Shown: positions 52,821-64,000, counted from the first letter of the stretch. The stretch is DNA of 64,000 nt from Steromphala cineraria (GCA_916613615.1 OU744728.1:34432450-34496449), one strand, 5' to 3'. Notes: generated from the sequence alone by a model not told the origin. Numbers and translations: made by a program.

Positions 52821-54475
52821 TACTTTTTTTTTTTTTTTTTTTTTTTATTCCAGCAAGAGTATAGTACAGTTACATGTGGATGACAAAGTAAAAGTGGTTA
52901 TTGCCACGACATTCAGGTTATCAAAGGTTAAATGGCTCTGGTGTACATTAAGAAGGCACAGTAAATATACCTAGTTGCATTTAAAGGTATTTGAAAGTGG
53001 AGACCATTTATTTTCAAAGGCATTTAAACGTTGGTTTTTACATGCAATAAATTTTTCAATGGCATAGACTTGTTTGTAATTTTTAATAGCTTTATCAAAT
53101 GATAAGGCTTCACCTTTGAGGCTACTTAAGAAAATATACCTTTTGCTCAATAAAATAATGTGATTGAGCAACTTATGTTGCGCATTAAAGCCAAAGAGAA
53201 TAGTATTTGTATCCAGAGAAATGCTCCTTTTTGTATGGGCATTAATGAACAGTTCCACTTTCAACCAGAAGTCTTTTACAAATTCACAATCTATAAAGAC
53301 ATGAAACAGGTTTTCTTTCTCAGAATTGCAAAAGGAACAAATATCATCATTAACAAGTTTCATGACTTTCAATTCTTTCTTGGTGTAAATAATACAATGC
53401 AGAAATTTGAATTGGAATTCTAACAGTTTGACATCCCTTGTTGAGCTTCTGTACTGGACAAAAATATCTTTCCAGTTATAAGATGACATATCAGTCTTTT
53501 TAGCCCATTTTTCACAAATTTTCGGAGAGGAATGACATGTAATCAAGCGATCATAAAAGTATCTTGATCCCTTTTCTGACATAAGCAAGACTAAGACATT
53601 TTTATTGATAATCAAATTTGATTTAATAATACAAGTTTGCTGATTGATATATTTCTTCCATAAAGCTGGAATAGAACAAAGCAACTTGTTGTACTCAAGA
53701 AAAGTTCCTCGAATATCATATACCTTTTTACTTCTTCAAAAGCCATTAACCCAGTAGAATTACAGATATCCTTGATACAGTGCAATCCTCTATCATACCA
53801 ATTTTGGATGAAAAATGTTTCGTCTTTAAAGGGGCAGTAGCACGTTTTTTATAATTTTATATTTTAAAATTTACAGTGATAATTGTAAGTTAATGTTAAA
53901 TGTATTATTGTGACAGTGTCAAAAATGTCATTACACAAGTCAATCATCCATAGTTGGAGGACAAAGTATGAAGTTTCACATAAAATACATAGGCCGCCAT
54001 TTTTGTGTGAACACCTTTAATTCATTTTCTGTAAGAAAAAGGAATCGCATGGCTAAACTTTACGTTAAATATTTGAATTATTACTGCTCCATTTAGTTTA
54101 AATACATTGTCTTTCAATTGGAACCATTAATTTTCATTTTCCTGACATCACCTTATATTCCCCCTAAAAACGTGCTACTGCCCCTTTAAAGTAATGGTTA
54201 AACCATAAAGGTTGGGATAAAATATGATCAATATCATCATGAGAATAGTAATCAGATCTTAGATATTTAGACCATGCGTTCAAAACGCTTCTCAAATAGG
54301 GATTCGTACACACTTTTAATAAATCAATGTTAGCCCCAAATGTAAAAATTTGGTCTAAAGGGAAGTGGCTTGGATTCTTAAAGTTGAGGTTTTGTGCACA
54401 CTTTCTTAAGTGGGATAGTTTCAAAGCCTGAATAAAAGAGTTAATATCTATCATTCTAAGACCCCCTTCCTCATA
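52821..54475 (-). pseudogene. LINE ORF2 C-terminus with poly(A) tail, copy 1
   Basis: Minus strand: EEGGLRMIDINSFIQALKLS near 54,460 down to 54,192, then a MITE, then DETFFIQNWYDRGL near 53,820 and on to 52,971. It includes DDICSFCNSEKENLFHVFID near 53,345, a zf-RVT Cys/His motif. Stop at 52,971, then AATAAA running into a ~23-nt poly(A) at 52,824-52,846. It is 5' truncated. One frameshift near 53,727 is specific to this copy. Confidence 0.8.
53832..54183. mobile_element. MITE inside LINE ORF2, 8-bp TSD CTTTAAAG, copy 1
   Basis: Ends GGGCAGTAGCACGTTTTT and, in complement, the same GGGCAGTAGCACG. CTTTAAAG flanks both sides (53,824-53,831 and 54,184-54,191). Counting one CTTTAAAG only, the LINE codons on each side are in frame. 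The TSD is palindromic, so a shorter TTAA-type target cannot be excluded. Confidence 0.85.
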
Positions 54476-54565
54476 TATCAATAAAGAAGTTGTTATCCAT
54501 AACATTTGTCTTGTATTACCACACCAACTTCTAAATGCCTTTGAAGAATTTGATTCTAGTACTTC

Positions 54566-54874
54566 CTAATTAATCCTGTAGTCTGACTTGTTGATTTCCA
54601 GCTTTTCGATTTCGTTCCAAAGGATTTTATGGTTGGGATTAACCTCAATATGTTCAGAGATTGCTGATTTGGAGTCTCTCATTTTTGTCCTTGATTCTGC
54701 AGTGCAAAGACGGGACGTTTCGCCGATGTAAGACTCTCCACATTCACAGTGAATGTGGTAAACTACGCCAGAGGGGTCTTCTTTGGTGGTTGTTGGGGGC
54801 TTGTCGGTTGCTCTTAGTTGGTTCTGCATGGATCTGCTTTTCTGGAAGACAACATCTATATTAGCCTGTTTCAT
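54566..54874 (-). pseudogene. Penelope-like GIY-YIG endonuclease fragment, minus strand, copy 1
   Basis: GVVYHIHCECGESYIGETSR gives the GIY-YIG core with CxC zinc ligands, then KSAISEHIEVNPNHKILWN. The segment between YIGETSR and the EH region is shortened. It is from a different element copy than the plus-strand one. The 3' end (54,480-54,545) carries the conserved 'caacttctaaatgcct' terminus. Confidence 0.8.
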
Positions 54875-55794
54875 CAGAAGTCGCTGGATATAGTGGCTGA
54901 TAGTTGGGATGTATGGGTAATGTATTCACATAATGTAGGCCTAACTTCTTTGAGAATCATTAATAGAAGCTGGTTGATGAAGAGGAACAAGTTATATGGA
55001 GAGTCTATCTGACTATATATATAACTATATATGACTATCCATATAACTTGTTCTTCTTCAATGTAGGCCTACTTGTCAAAGTTCTCAAATTCGGTACGTA
55101 ATTTAGGCATGCGCCAATCGTCGTACATTGTAAAAGGAGTGATTTTATTTAGCCAAATTAATAGCCTCCAAACGCTGCAATTCTTCAAATATAAAACAGA
55201 TCAGTAGTCAAGTCAAAGATGTTTATTGTATTAAAGGCCCCCGGCCCATATACATGAGAGTTACAATTCATGATATACATATAAAATAAAGAACATGGTC
55301 CTGACCAAAAAGTTGCCAGTCAAGGACTGGCAGACGGGCTATGTTTAAACACTGCTAGTGGCCGCACCACCCTTCTCTAGTAACCGCCTTGTCCATACAA
55401 TAACCTCCCTGCATGTTCAAAACAATTGCTCTGTTAGCTGTCGTCACATATCCAATACAGTTATGTACAATGATCTGAAAAACTATAAGCGAAATTTTAA
55501 GATATTTTATAGTACTAAGTAGGTTGACAATACATTTTTAGAGATGGTGAAAGGCTTCTACGGGCCTTTTTGCACATTGGCCTGATTGGATGAAAAATGG
55601 GCCATTAAATGTTTCAAGTTTTGATAGAAGGGCAATGACACATTTTAAATTCTTTGACCAACTATCCTGAAAATCCTGAAAATGGTTCATTGCCAAAGAT
55701 GTCCAATCACTGCGTATCATTTGCTGGCTGCATTGTAATCGCTGCTTGACAATAAATTTAGTTAAATCTTTGGCAAATCTTTTCAACTACTTAC

Positions 55795-55848
55795 AAGGTG
55801 GCCTCTGAATTCTTGCACAACATCAGGATATTCTTGAATGTCGCTCAT
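55795..55848 (-). other. SSRP1: Duplicate of SSRP1 coding exon 1 (initiator)
   Basis: Base-identical to 48,693-48,746, including ATG, 18 codons, the GTAAGT donor and the upstream TTTACAG acceptor. It lies upstream of the other copy in transcription order, so it could serve as an alternative first coding exon if joined directly to exon 2. Joining it to the copy-1 exon would reach TGA three codons after the junction. Whether it is used is unknown. Confidence 0.9.
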
Positions 55849-57345
55849 ATTGGTATTTGTGGGAGTCCAAGATCTTATAATTTTATGATCTCAATCAGAA
55901 AATCATCTGTAAACATAAAGATTAGCACTAAAATATAAAACTATAATTTAAGACTAGTAATTTTAGCTTTTGGCACATATGAGACTGTTGTTGAATGTTT
56001 GTAATGTTCTTGGTATTTGGTGAGTAACACGAGTCCTGTCAGATCAGTTCAAATTGCGCTTATGTCAATGAAAATAAGGTGAACTGGGATATGTGTTCTA
56101 ATCCAAATAGCTCACTTTTACTTTTTCATCAATACATACATCATAATTCCACTTAATCTAGACTAACAATATATCTTTTTTAAATATCCCCACGTTACCT
56201 GTTTTCGAGCGTCACATCTTTTCGAGCCCCCGAAAAACGGGCCCGGGGTGCATTCTAGACGCCTGTTTATTAGAACTTTCCAACGAAAAGTAGAGGGAAA
56301 TGTCCCGAATTATCGGATACATTCTTTATTTTGTGTATAAGTCTGCATTTCAGATTTTGATGCAAGAATAAGTAATCAGTGCAATGAAAACATATATTTC
56401 CATTGACACCGATCACAGTGATATTTCTAAAGCGTGCACAGTTCAATACAAATATTTCGGATTTCTGAAGTTCTTTCTTCACATTAAGAAAGAAGATGCA
56501 ATGCATTATTATTTTAGTAAAAAGCCTTATAAGTAAACGATCTTATAAAAGCTTGACAAATTTATTTTTACGAATTCAGGATGCCGGTATGGGTTGTTTA
56601 CCATTTATTCATTTGGAATACATAATGTAAATGCATTATGTTTTTTTGGTGATATCTCCAATAACACATTTATTTGTAAAATATGAGATTTTGACACTTA
56701 TTATAAGTACCTGTATGTAAAACTTGATAAAATATTTTTTACTTTCGAAATCGCCCCTGGAAAGTTTCCGATGTGACGACAACGTCACCGAATCTGTGGG
56801 GCTCGAAAACAGGCGACGTCACAAAATGCGCGATGAAATTGACCTCTTCAAAATAACAAGATTTTGAGGGTAATAATCAAGGCTATATTTACTTTAATTT
56901 TGTATTCAGTTAGCCAAATAAATGTTACTAAATGTATTATAAGTATTTAGAATAAATTATATGTGATTTAATGCAAGTGCTGCCGTTTGTCTTAGGGGCT
57001 CGAAAACACCGTACACGAGGTTACTATTCCTTTATAAAATTGTCATTAGAGTTACAATTAAAAGTAGCTAAGATACATAGCCCCGTCTGATGTAGTGGAA
57101 ACGATAGAGAGAACGTAATCAAGCTAAGTTAACTCAGCTAAATTAAAAGGTGAACAATACAGGATCAACATATAAACTTGAAAATGGATAAACTTAAAAG
57201 AATAGCCTAGGCAGAAGGAAAAATATTGCGTGAGAACAAGACACATTGGTGATATGAAATGTTGGTATGTAAAATAATCACATGAAAGTTCATAATAATT
57301 GCGAGGGGATGATATTTTTATGAAAGGACACCTGGACCGCCCTAC

Positions 57346-57406
57346 CTGATATGTATTTACTGTTGTCAGCCGGTCAGTTTTCCATCTTAACAAATATGGC
57401 GGGAAA
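57346..57406 (-). promoter_or_regulatory. SSRP1: Duplicate of the candidate SSRP1 promoter (copy 2)
   Basis: Exact copy, 7,102 bp away, of the E2F/YY1-like block and donor at 50,244-50,304. If the first is functional, this one may be too. Confidence 0.3.
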
Positions 57407-58101
57407 TAGCGTAATGCATGTATCATTATCAAAGTTTTTTTCCAATCGGTAGGCAAACGGCAAATACTTACTTCATGTCATAAGATAAAAAAAATCACCT
57501 GAGGTGAAGTGTTACATTATGATGTGAACACAGCACTGATAACGAAGATTTTAACTTCTTTCATGCCAACTTTGTGCTTCTTTTTGTTTTTGATGACCCC
57601 ACGTTTTTAACATAGGGGGCGCCTCTATTTGGCTCTTTGCAGCTAGCTTTGCGGGTTCACGATGTGTGGAGCTTGCTGAACGTAAACTCTGGCTGTAGGT
57701 GAATTCGTAACCAAAACTATCTCGTCACTGCCGGGAATTTGTAGGCCTACCCGAAGCGAATCGTCGAACTCGATCATTTCAACATTTCATGGTTTATTAT
57801 CATATAAATGGGTTTATATAATTGTGTTATTATAATTATTAATTAATTATAATAATAACTACAAATTGTTACATGTCTATGTATTATAGGTAGGATGTCA
57901 TTGTGTTACAGGTAGGCTATTTACAAATATATGTTATTAACTGAGAACGTTTACAGATGGTGAAAATAGCAATGCTATTTCACATTATGAACTGAACAGA
58001 ACAAAACGTTTCTTAGAGATAAATGCCAATTAGATAGTGAACAATTGTAACAATATTATATTTGAGGTCACTCTTTCTTGAATAGTAAAGATTGCTGTAT
58101 T

Positions 58102-58207
58102 TTTTTCGGGTCGAGTCCCATACAGGATTCGAACCCACATCCTTAGAGTCAGGCAACACGACCAGCAATGACCATACCAACAGCTAACCAACTCGCCCGT
58201 TTCGCCA
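58102..58207 (-). mobile_element. tRNA-derived SINE head, copy 2
   Basis: Identical to 51,000-51,105, carried by the segmental duplication. Confidence 0.6.
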
Positions 58208-58706
58208 TTCACAAAAACGGAGGTCCAACAAGCGGTAGTTAAGCTGTTGAAAAAGTCTACTATTCAAGATTGCCTTCTTTGAGAGGCATTTAGTAGTTGT
58301 AGGATGAATGAGGAAGAATTCTATGGATTTTTCAACTTCCTTATTACAATAGTGCGACGTTTCGGTGTAGATACTAGCACCATTTTCAAGCAAATGATAC
58401 TGGACATGATGATGGGGAATTATATATACATAAATGGATAAACAAATTATACAATTGAGTAGTTTGATGTAGTGAGACATTGATAAATTTGATATACATA
58501 TTGATTGATTGTTTTTACAGTAAACAAACTTTGGGAAGCCAGATGGACAGAGTGAAACTATTTATACAATAAAATAGGTACTTAAGCTGTACAGGTTTAT
58601 TGGTTGTTCTTACAGTAGAGCACACATGAAGAAGCCAGATGGACGAAGTGAGTTACTAGTGAGTGGATTTAATCAGATGGTGGTAAGCTGAAGGAAGATA
58701 ATAGCC

Positions 58707-58985
58707 TTGATCGCGATTGATGGAGGGATTATGGTTTTTCTTTTCAATTTTGAAACAAGGATTAAGAATTGTCATGTTCAATCATTAATGGCTGAAGTTC
58801 ATGAATATTCAACATTACATTTATACTCTAGAATTAAACTGTATTTGGTCTTGAAACTTATCTTGTTACTGTTAAATCTAAAGAAGCAAGACGTCGAATT
58901 ACTTTGTTAAGAATTGGCGAGCTTCCCATATACAAAAATATTGGTAGACGACATGGTATTCCACGTCAATTTCGTAATTTTGTAA
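58707..58985 (+). pseudogene. LINE C-terminal fragment, truncated copy
   Basis: Same as 51,605 onward but cut off at 58,985 by the internal tandem duplication. Confidence 0.6.
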
Positions 58986-58996
58986 TTTATACTACA

Positions 58997-60134
58997 TATA
59001 ATAATAACTACAAATTGTTACATGTCTATGTATTATAGGTAGGATGTCATTGTGTTACAGGTAGGCTATTTACAAATATATGTTATTAACTGAGAACGTT
59101 TACAGATGGTGAAAATAGCAATGCTATTTCACATTATGAACTGAACAGAACAAAACGTTTCTTAGAGATAAATGCCAATTAGATAGTGAACAATTGTAAC
59201 AATATTATATTTGAGGTCACTCTTTCTTGAATAGTAAAGATTGCTGTATTTTTTTCGGGTCGAGTCCCATACAGGATTCGAACCCACATCCTTAGAGTCA
59301 GGCAACACGACCAGCAATGACCATACCAACAGCTAACCAACTCGCCCGTTTCGCCATTCACAAAAACGGAGGTCCAACAAGCGGTAGTTAAGCTGTTGAA
59401 AAAGTCTACTATTCAAGATAGCCTTCTTTGAGAGGCATTTAGTAGTTGTAGGATGAATGAGGAAGAATTCTATGGATTTTTCAACTTCCTTATTACAATA
59501 GTGCGACGTTTCGGTGTAGATACTAGCACCATTTTCAAGCAAATGATACTGGACATGATGATGGGGAATTATATATACATAAATGGATAAACAAATTATA
59601 CAATTGAGTAGTTTGATGTAGTGAGACATTGATAAATTTGATATACATATTGATTGATTGTTTTTACAGTAAACAAACTTTGGGAAGCCAGATGGACAGA
59701 GTGAAACTATTTATACAATAAAATAGGTACTTAAGCTGTACAGGTTTATTGGTTGTTCTTACAGTAGAGCACACATGAAGAAGCCAGATGGACGAAGTGA
59801 GTTACTAGTGAGTGGATTTAATCAGATGGTGGTAAGCTGAAGGAAGATAATAGCCTTGATCGCGATTGATGGAGGGATTATGGTTTTTCTTTTCAATTTT
59901 GAAACAAGGATTAAGAATTGTCATGTTCAATCATTAATGGCTGAAGTTCATGAATATTCAACATTACATTTATACTCTAGAATTAAACTGTATTTGGTCT
60001 TGAAACTTATCTTGTTACTGTTAAATCTAAAGAAGCAAGACGTCGAATTACTTTGTTAAGAATTGGCGAGCTTCCCATATACAAAAATATTGGTAGACGA
60101 CATGGTATTCCACGTCAATTTCGTAATTTTGTAA
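58997..60134. repeat. Internal tandem duplication, second instance
   Basis: Matches 57,848-58,985 and the copy-1 region from 50,746, and continues into the longer LINE fragment without a break. Confidence 0.95.
59251..59356 (-). mobile_element. tRNA-derived SINE head, copy 3
   Basis: Third identical copy, made by the internal 1,149-bp duplication. Confidence 0.6.
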
Positions 60135-60417
60135 AGTATATAAATCTAATTGTGTAGAGGATGAATTTCACTTCCTTTATAAATGTCCAGTGTATCGTGA
60201 TATACGTGTAAAATATTTTGAAAATCTACCTTTGTACATTAATGAAGAAATAATGATTCGTAATCTCCAAAGCAGTAATTTATCCTATGTATTAGCTATC
60301 TCCAATTTTGTTAAAGATGCCTTAATCTTACGGAAAATTTTGATTGACAACATGCCATTCTGTAACTTATTTTATATGTTCATTTTGTACGTGGGCCAAA
60401 GGCCTTTCTATTGAATA
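59856..60417 (+). pseudogene. LINE C-terminal fragment, longest copy
   Basis: Retains the 11 bases missing at 51,966, giving a continuous frame YRDIRVKYFENLPLYINEEI through to GQRPFY-stop. Confidence 0.6.
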
Positions 60418-60451
60418 AAAGATTGATTGATTTATATGACGATAGATGTTG

Positions 60452-60882
60452 ATTGATTCTAAGTAGAGAGAGCCAATGGGAGAGGTGTCGGTCATCAATC
60501 TGCCCCGAATCCAAGAGGTTGTATCTACAAAATCAACTGCAACTGTGGAAACAGCTACATTGGAGAAACCTGCCGACCCTTCAACATTAGACTTAAAGAA
60601 CACAAAACTTCAGTAGAGAAATTGGACCTAAATCTGCCCTTTCAGAACACATTGTGAACAACCCCAAGCACTCAATCTGCTGGAACAACACTGAAATCCT
60701 GGCCTCCAACATCACTGATTGGCGAAAACGAAAACTTCTTGAATCAATCAACCTCAGAAGATGAGCTCCCGAGATTAACCGTGACCAAGGGGTTTATCTC
60801 CCTAACTCCTGGTGCATCACCAAGCAATCATAGACTCTATCTCCTGTACCAGTCTGCTGTGTAAACATTAATTACCTGTCCA
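60452..60882 (+). pseudogene. Penelope-like GIY-YIG endonuclease, plus strand, copy 2
   Basis: Duplicate of 52,190-52,620 with the same frameshift and stop. Confidence 0.8.
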
Positions 60883-60997
60883 TTGTATTTCTCTTTCATC
60901 TCATGTTTTGATTGCATATAGCTAAATTATAACTGTCTTCTGTATTGGCTTCTTGTATATCTATGCATATAAATACAACACTGGATATTTCATTATC

Positions 60998-61042
60998 AGC
61001 CACCTGAAGAAGGGGCAAGAATTGGCCCAGAAACGTCGTGAG
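60998..61042 (+). ncRNA. Hammerhead-ribozyme-like motif, copy 2
   Basis: Identical to 52,736-52,780; core CTGAAGA at 61,004-61,010. Confidence 0.5.
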
Positions 61043-61082
61043 AAATCAATAAAGAAGTTGTTTTGTTTTTTTTCGGTTTGAA

Positions 61083-62738
61083 TACTTTTTTTTTTTTTTT
61101 TTTTTTTTATTCCAGCAAGAGTATAGTACAGTTACATGTGGATGACAAAGTAAAAGTGGTTATTGCCACGACATTCAGGTTATCAAAGGTTAAATGGCTC
61201 TGGTGTACATTAAGAAGGCACAGTAAATATACCTAGTTGCATTTAAAGGTATTTGAAAGTGGAGACCATTTATTTTCAAAGGCATTTAAACGTTGGTTTT
61301 TACATGCAATAAATTTTTCAATGGCATAGACTTGTTTGTAATTTTTAATAGCTTTATCAAATGATAAGGCTTCACCTTTGAGGCTACTTAAGAAAATATA
61401 CCTTTTGCTCAATAAAATAATGTGATTGAGCAACTTATGTTGCGCATTAAAGCCAAAGAGAATAGTATTTGTATCCAGAGAAATGCTCCTTTTTGTATGG
61501 GCATTAATGAACAGTTCCACTTTCAACCAGAAGTCTTTTACAAATTCACAATCTATAAAGACATGAAACAGGTTTTCTTTCTCAGAATTGCAAAAGGAAC
61601 AAATATCATCATTAACAAGTTTCATGACTTTCAATTCTTTCTTGGTGTAAATAATACAATGCAGAAATTTGAATTGGAATTCTAACAGTTTGACATCCCT
61701 TGTTGAGCTTCTGTACTGGACAAAAATATCTTTCCAGTTATAAGATGACATATCAGTCTTTTTAGCCCATTTTTCACAAATTTTCGGATAGGAATGACAT
61801 GTAATCAAGCGATCATAAAAGTATCTTGATCCCTTTTCTGACATAAGCAAGACTAAGACATTTTTATTGATAATCAAATTTGATTTAATAATACAAGTTT
61901 GCTGATTGATATATTTCTTCCATAAAGCTGGAATAGAACAAAGCAACTTGTTGTACTCAAGAAAAGTTCCTCGAATATCATATACCTTTTTTACTTCTTC
62001 AAAAGCCATTAACCCAGTAGAATTACAGATATCCTTGATACAGTGCAATCCTCTATCATACCAATTTTGGATGAAAAATGTTTCGTCTTTAAAGGGGCAG
62101 TAGCACGTTTTTTATAATTTTATATTTTAAAATTTACAGTGATAATTGTAAGTTAATGTTAAATGTATTATTGTGACAGTGTCAAAAATGTCATTACACA
62201 AGTCAATCATCCATAGTTGGAGGACAAAGTATGAAGTTTCACATAAAATACATAGGCCGCCATTTTTGTGTGAACACCTTTAATTCATTTTCTGTAAGAA
62301 AAAGGAATCGCATGGCTAAACTTTACGTTAAATATTTGAATTATTACTGCTCCATTTAGTTTAAATACATTGTCTTTCAATTGGAACCATTAATTTTCAT
62401 TTTCCTGACATCACCTTATATTCCCCCTAAAAACGTGCTACTGCCCCTTTAAAGTAATGGTTAAACCATAAAGGTTGGGATAAAATATGATCAATATCAT
62501 CATGAGAATAGTAATCAGATCTTAGATATTTAGACCATGCGTTCAAAACGCTTCTCAAATAGGGATTCGTACACACTTTTAATAAATCAATGTTAGCCCC
62601 AAATGTAAAAATTTGGTCTAAAGGGAAGTGGCTTGGATTCTTAAAGTTGAGGTTTTGTGCACACTTTCTTAAGTGGGATAGTTTCAAAGCCTGAATAAAA
62701 GAGTTAATATCTATCATTCTAAGACCCCCTTCCTCATA
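61083..62738 (-). pseudogene. LINE ORF2 C-terminus with poly(A) tail, copy 2
   Basis: Same as copy 1, but the T run near 61,990 keeps the frame, giving a 271-codon open stretch (62,048-61,233). The MITE still splits it. Confidence 0.8.
62095..62446. mobile_element. MITE inside LINE ORF2, copy 2
   Basis: Duplicate of 53,832-54,183 with the same flanking CTTTAAAG. Confidence 0.85.
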
Positions 62739-62828
62739 TATCAATAAAGAAGTTGTTATCCATAACATTTGTCTTGTATTACCACACCAACTTCTAAATG
62801 CCTTTGAAGAATTTGATTCTAGTACTTC

Positions 62829-63137
62829 CTAATTAATCCTGTAGTCTGACTTGTTGATTTCCAGCTTTTCGATTTCGTTCCAAAGGATTTTATGGTTGGG
62901 ATTAACCTCAATATGTTCAGAGATTGCTGATTTGGAGTCTCTCATTTTTGTCCTTGATTCTGCAGTGCAAAGACGGGACGTTTCGCCGATGTAAGACTCT
63001 CCACATTCACAGTGAATGTGGTAAACTACGCCAGAGGGGTCTTCTTTGGTGGTTGTTGGGGGCTTGTCGGTTGCTCTTAGTTGGTTCTGCATGGATCTGC
63101 TTTTCTGGAAGACAACATCTATATTAGCCTGTTTCAT
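62829..63137 (-). pseudogene. Penelope-like GIY-YIG endonuclease fragment, minus strand, copy 2
   Basis: Identical duplicate of 54,566-54,874. Confidence 0.8.
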
Positions 63138-63464
63138 CAGAAGTCGCTGGATATAGTGGCTGATAGTTGGGATGTATGGGTAATGTATTCACATAATGTA
63201 GGCCTAACTTCTTTGAGAATCATTAATAGAAGCTGGTTGATGAAGAGGAACAAGTTATATGGAGAGTCTATCTGACTATATATATAACTATATATGACTA
63301 TCCATATAACTTGTTCTTCTTCAATGTAGGCCTACTTGTCAAAGTTCTCAAATTCGGTACGTAATTTAGGCATGCGCCAATCGTCGTACATTGTAAAAGG
63401 AGTGATTTTATTTAGCCAAATTAATAGCCTCCAAACGCTGCAATTCTTCAAATATAAAACAGAT

Positions 63465-63998
63465 CAGTAGTCAAGTCAAAGATGTTTATTGTATTAAAGG
63501 CCCCCGGCCCATATACATGAGAGTTACAATTCATGATATACATATAAAATAAAGAACATGGTAATATACAAACACAACGATATTATTGATATTTGCTTTA
63601 AAGGTTTACAACTTGCTTTATGGTAAGGTCCCTTTTAGCTAACGCATGCTTAAACTTAATAACCCCAAACGATATTTTACAAACATTCTTCTCAAATGAT
63701 ATGTTGTAATTATTGATAACTATTTTCCCGGTTACAGTAAAGTTGTAAAGGTCCTGTAATATTCATACCTTGAGCTGGAGTCGAATGTGGATTTCAAATC
63801 TTGACTAAACATATCTATTGATCTAACACGAAACTCATTAATAAGTCTATTTACATCTCCAATTGTCTCGCTCATCCATATAAAACCAAAACCATGAGTA
63901 AACAATAGATTTCGAATATCAGTTGCCCAAGTATGTTTTCCCATATACTATCTAGATTTACTAGCATATTAATAGGAAGGCGTTCTTCATGCATATGG
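63465..63998 (-). pseudogene. LINE ORF2 C-terminal end and 3' UTR, minus strand
   Basis: Frame 63,944-63,732 reads MGKHTWATDIRNLLFTHGFG and FRVRSIDMFSQDLKSTFDSS, typical of the C-terminal region of invertebrate non-LTR ORF2. A further piece near 63,600-63,720 reads FKHALAKRDLTIKQVV. The 3' sequence (63,465-63,560) is shared with 55,202-55,297, where it is truncated at the duplication junction. The element probably continues past the window end. Confidence 0.6.
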
Positions 63999-64000
63999 AA

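Larger units (their letters stand above)
48196..55297. repeat. Tandem segmental duplication, copy 1 (7,102 bp)
   Basis: Identical over almost its entire length to 55,298 onward, at an offset of 7,102 up to about 58,985 and of 8,251 to 8,263 afterwards. The join reads …aaagaacatg|gtcctgacc. The left edge is in SSRP1 intron 1. Contents: SSRP1 initiator exon, candidate promoter, SINE, LINE and Penelope fragments, a MITE. Copy 1 differs by a G (53,528), an 11-bp deletion near 51,966 and one fewer T near 53,727. Confidence 0.97.
57848..58985. repeat. Internal tandem duplication, first instance
   Basis: Repeated from 58,997 at an offset of 1,149, with an 11-bp filler (tttatactaca, 58,986-58,996) at the join. 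The unit covers the SINE, the Penelope terminus and part of the LINE fragment. It differs from the other instances by a T at 58,269. Confidence 0.95.
55298..63560. repeat. Tandem segmental duplication, copy 2 (8,263 bp)
   Basis: Second copy, longer by an internal 1,149-bp duplication plus the 11-bp and 1-bp differences. It ends at …aaagaacatg before gtaatatac, where the LINE 3' sequence continues uninterrupted. The right copy therefore keeps the original right-hand context and the left copy keeps the link to exon 2. Confidence 0.97.

Overview
This is animal nuclear DNA, AT-rich, intron-bearing and packed with decayed transposable elements. The repeat mix fits a bivalve mollusc: GGAC-type microsatellite stretches, modules of the 'gagccatgggctctgtagctcatcagg' type, AGGTCA-rich non-autonomous elements, DIRS, BEL/Pao, CR1/L2-like, Penelope-like, Tc1/mariner and hAT elements. 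The lineage call is inference. Only one host protein-coding gene can be supported.

That gene is SSRP1, the HMG-box subunit of the FACT histone chaperone, on the minus strand. It has 17 coding exons from 48,746 down to a stop at 25,448. Splice phases join exactly into 2,331 nt (776 residues plus stop) with no internal stop. The introns hold five separate minisatellites (periods 32/33, 23, 39, 145 and 66 bp), two AGGTCA-rich Helitron-like elements, a tandem module array and several MITEs. The 66-bp array has copied the end of exon 9 with its splice donor, and the 32/33-bp array abuts the exon 15 acceptor.

Positions 1-25,000 hold no recognisable host gene. In order: a TIR transposon with a Helitron-like element nested in it (357-1,838); a tandem module (1,885-3,340); LINE fragments (3,656; 4,847-6,452; 15,430-16,060; 17,525-18,400); TA-flanked and other MITEs (7,150-8,557); a DIRS retrotransposon (10,158-15,036) split by two DNA transposons; a Tc1-like transposase relic (16,700-17,480); an hAT MITE with a perfect 8-bp TSD (18,534-18,783); a minus-strand BEL/Pao pol relic (19,015-21,230); an unassigned GC-richer block (21,840-22,860); and a foldback hairpin (23,708-23,823).

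Positions 48,196-63,560 are a recent, nearly identical tandem duplication. The basic unit is 7,102 bp, and copy 2 carries a further internal 1,149-bp duplication. The unit contains the SSRP1 initiator exon, its donor and a candidate E2F/YY1-type promoter, so the start of the gene is present twice. It also carries a tRNA-derived SINE, LINE and Penelope-like fragments, a MITE inside a LINE ORF2, and a hammerhead-ribozyme-like motif. The right breakpoint lies in the 3' part of a minus-strand LINE that continues to the end of the window. The left breakpoint lies in SSRP1 intron 1. Only copy 1 is directly next to exon 2.
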